A stretch of 64,000 nucleotides of DNA from Streptomyces venezuelae ATCC 10712 (lineage in GTDB: Bacteria; Actinomycetota; Actinomycetes; Streptomycetales; Streptomycetaceae): positions 5,646,001 to 5,710,000 of the forward strand of contig NZ_CP029197.1 of assembly GCF_008639165.1 (NCBI RefSeq). Reading direction: 5' to 3'. The position numbers and the translations under genes were made by a program. The notes under the pieces are model-generated. The model was not told the origin of the DNA. It ran no database searches and was given only the letters and a program-made list of their open reading frames with translations. Of the stretch, positions 62,286 through 64,000 are shown piece by piece (the first letter of the stretch is position 1; every line of letters starts with the position of its first letter).

Positions 62286-64000
62286 GTGACGAGCCTCGAA
62301 GTCAGCGAAGAGACCGAAGATTCGGGACCCGGCGGTTACGCGGCGGCCCGGCTGCTCCTCCTCCACGAGAAGGAGCGGCCCGGGCCGTCGCGCCGTGCCG
62401 CCCTCGCCCGGCTCACCGACGACTGGCTGGCCGCCCTCTTCGCCGCCGCCGCCCCGCCCCGCGGGACCGCCCTCGTCGCCGTCGGCGGCTACGGCCGCGC
62501 CGAACTCTCCCCCCGCAGCGACCTCGACCTCCTCCTGCTCCACGACGGCAGCGCCGACAAGGCCGCGATCGCCGCCCTCGCCGACCGCATCTGGTACCCC
62601 GTCTGGGACCTCGGACTCGCCCTCGACCACTCCGTCCGCACCCCCGCCGAGGCCCGCGCCACCGCCTCCGACGACCTCAAGGCCCACCTCGGCCTGCTCG
62701 ACGCCCGGCCCCTCGCCGGGGACCACGGACTCGTCGCCGCCCTGCGCACCACCGTCCTCGCCGACTGGCGCAACCAGGCCCCCCGGCGCCTCCCCGAGCT
62801 CGACGCGCTCTGCCGGGACCGCGCCGAGCGCTCCGGCGAGCTGCAGTACCTCCTCGAACCCGACCTCAAGGAGGCCAGGGGCGGACTCCGCGACGCCCAG
62901 GCCCTGCGCGCCGTCGCCGCCTCCTGGCTCGCCGACGCCCCCCGCGAAGGCCTCGACGCCGCCCGCCGCCGCCTCCTCGACGCCCGCGACGCCCTCCACC
63001 TCACCACCGGCCGCGCCACCGACCGGCTCGCCCTCCAGGAACAGGACGCCGTCGCCGCCCACCTCGGCCTCCTCGACGCCGACACCCTGCTCCGCGAGGT
63101 GTACGAGGCCGCCCGGACCATCTCGTACGCCACCGACGTCACCTGGCGCGAGGTCAACCGCGTCCTCAAGGCCCGCTCCGCCCGGCCCCGCCTCCGCGCC
63201 CTCCTCGGCGGCCGCGGCGCCACGGGCCGGACCGGCGCGAAACCGCCCGCCGAACGCACCCCGCTCGCCGAAGGCGTCGTCGAGATGGACGGCGAGGCCG
63301 TCCTCGCCCGCACCGCCCGCCCCGAACGCGACCCCGTCCTGCCCCTGCGCGCCGCCGCCGCGGCCGCCCAGTCCGCCCTCCCGATCTCCCTCCACGCCGT
63401 CCGCCACCTCGCCACCACCGCCCGGCCGCTCCCCGTGCCCTGGCCCGCCGAGGCCCGCGAGGAACTCGTCACCCTGCTCGGCGCCGGCGAGGCCACCGTC
63501 CCCGTCTGGGAGGCCCTGGAGGCCGAGGGGATCATCACCCAGCTGCTCCCCGACTGGGAACGCGTCCGCTGCCGCCCCCAGCGCAACCCCGTCCACACCT
63601 GGACAGTCGACCGCCACCTCGTCGAGACCGCCGTCCGCGCCGCCGCCCTCACCCGCCGCGTCGGCCGCCCCGACCTCCTCCTCGTCGCCGCCCTCCTCCA
63701 CGACATCGGCAAGGGCTGGCCCGGCGACCACTCCGTCGCCGGCGAGACCATCGCCCGCGACCTCGCCACCCGGATCGGCTTCGACCGCAGCGACGTCGCC
63801 ACCATCGCCACCGCCGTCCGCCACCACCTGCTCCTCGTCGAGACCGCCACCCGGCGCGACCTCGACGACCCCGCCACCGTCCGCGCGGTGGCCGACGCCG
63901 TCGGCACCGTCGGCACCCTGGAGCTGCTGCACGCCCTCACCGAGGCCGACGCCCTCGCCACCGGGCCCGCCGCCTGGTCGTCCTGGCGCGCCTCCCTCGT
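62286..64000 (+). CDS. glnD: PII nucleotidyltransferase GlnD, 5' part
   Basis: The gene starts at GTG after AAGGAG and runs off the right edge. About 571 residues are visible. The nucleotidyltransferase motif is VAVGGYGRAELSPRSDLDLLLLHDG near residues 62-86. The HD-type domain (VHTWTVDRHLVETAVRAAALTRRV...LLLVAALLHDIGKGWPGDHS) follows. The C-terminal ACT domains that sense glutamine lie beyond the window. It modifies and demodifies GlnK according to nitrogen status. Confidence 0.95.
   Translation, partial: MTSLEVSEETEDSGPGGYAAARLLLLHEKERPGPSRRAALARLTDDWLAALFAAAAPPRGTALVAVGGYGRAELSPRSDLDLLLLHDGSADKAAIAALADRIWYPVWDLGLALDHSVRTPAEARATASDDLKAHLGLLDARPLAGDHGLVAALRTTVLADWRNQAPRRLPELDALCRDRAERSGELQYLLEPDLKEARGGLRDAQALRAVAASWLADAPREGLDAARRRLLDARDALHLTTGRATDRLALQEQDAVAAHLGLLDADTLLREVYEAARTISYATDVTWREVNRVLKARSARPRLRALLGGRGATGRTGAKPPAERTPLAEGVVEMDGEAVLARTARPERDPVLPLRAAAAAAQSALPISLHAVRHLATTARPLPVPWPAEAREELVTLLGAGEATVPVWEALEAEGIITQLLPDWERVRCRPQRNPVHTWTVDRHLVETAVRAAALTRRVGRPDLLLVAALLHDIGKGWPGDHSVAGETIARDLATRIGFDRSDVATIATAVRHHLLLVETATRRDLDDPATVRAVADAVGTVGTLELLHALTEADALATGPAAWSSWRASL

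Overview
The window is a stretch of the core chromosome of a Streptomyces or very close relative. GC content is very high, with G/C strongly preferred at third codon positions. GTG and TTG starts are frequent, and many genes overlap by 1-11 bases. The order accB-accE / two conservons / gltX / tRNA-Gln-Glu cluster / ndgR-leuCD / hupS / gpsA-ddl / thiL-thiD / rpmB / recG-rsmD-coaD / yceD-rpmF-rnc-mutM / acyP-smc / glcP / ftsY / nsdA / amtB-glnK-glnD matches, from memory, the Streptomyces coelicolor SCO553x-SCO558x region. No mobile element, phage, CRISPR array or rRNA gene was seen.

Layout. (1) 1-3000: the 3' end of a polysaccharide lyase family 8 gene, then the acyl-CoA carboxylase beta and epsilon genes. 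(2) 3000-9030: a six-gene leftward operon made of a Ser/Thr kinase, a YbjN-like protein, a membrane protein with a charged helix and an NfeD-like end, a von Willebrand A protein, a PP2C-type phosphatase and a divergent tail-anchored kinase. This is a complete kinase/phosphatase/adaptor signalling cassette. (3) 9155-19883: two consecutive conservons (cvnA-B-C-D), each a sensor-kinase-like membrane protein, a roadblock protein, a DUF742 protein and a small GTPase. Their cvnD genes are nearly identical at the DNA level although the cvnA genes have diverged. (4) 20378-24600: a small protein of unknown function, a fumarylacetoacetase-family enzyme, gltX, a HAD hydrolase and five tRNA genes (Gln, Glu, Glu, Gln, Glu). 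The tRNA promoter overlaps the end of the HAD gene. (5) 24593-28700: ndgR divergent from leuCD, a small helical protein and the lysine-tailed nucleoid protein HupS. (6) 28700-35600: a small protein, cofC, an acyltransferase, gpsA, ddl, a lipoprotein, a single-domain Lrp-like protein, thiL and thiD. (7) 35670-45090: ribosomal proteins L28 and L32, a DAK2-domain protein, recG, rsmD, coaD, a DivIVA-like coiled-coil protein, yceD, rnc and mutM. (8) 45100-52100: a divergent HxlR-regulator/flavodoxin-like pair, a secreted CAP-domain protein, acyP, a small coiled-coil protein and smc. (9) 52270-64000: the glucose permease glcP, an LLM oxidoreductase, an NCS1 transporter, ftsY, a Prim-Pol-like protein, nsdA and the nitrogen operon amtB-glnK-glnD, which runs off the right edge.

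Convergent gene pairs are separated by long perfect inverted repeats that should terminate transcription from both sides. Several regulatory sites can be read directly. These are a GlnR-type box before amtB, a palindrome at the predicted glcP start site, repeats and a palindrome between ndgR and leuC, and a TetR-type palindrome before the LLM gene. A set of genes also has a TANNNT box 6-7 bases before the start codon, which suggests leaderless transcripts.
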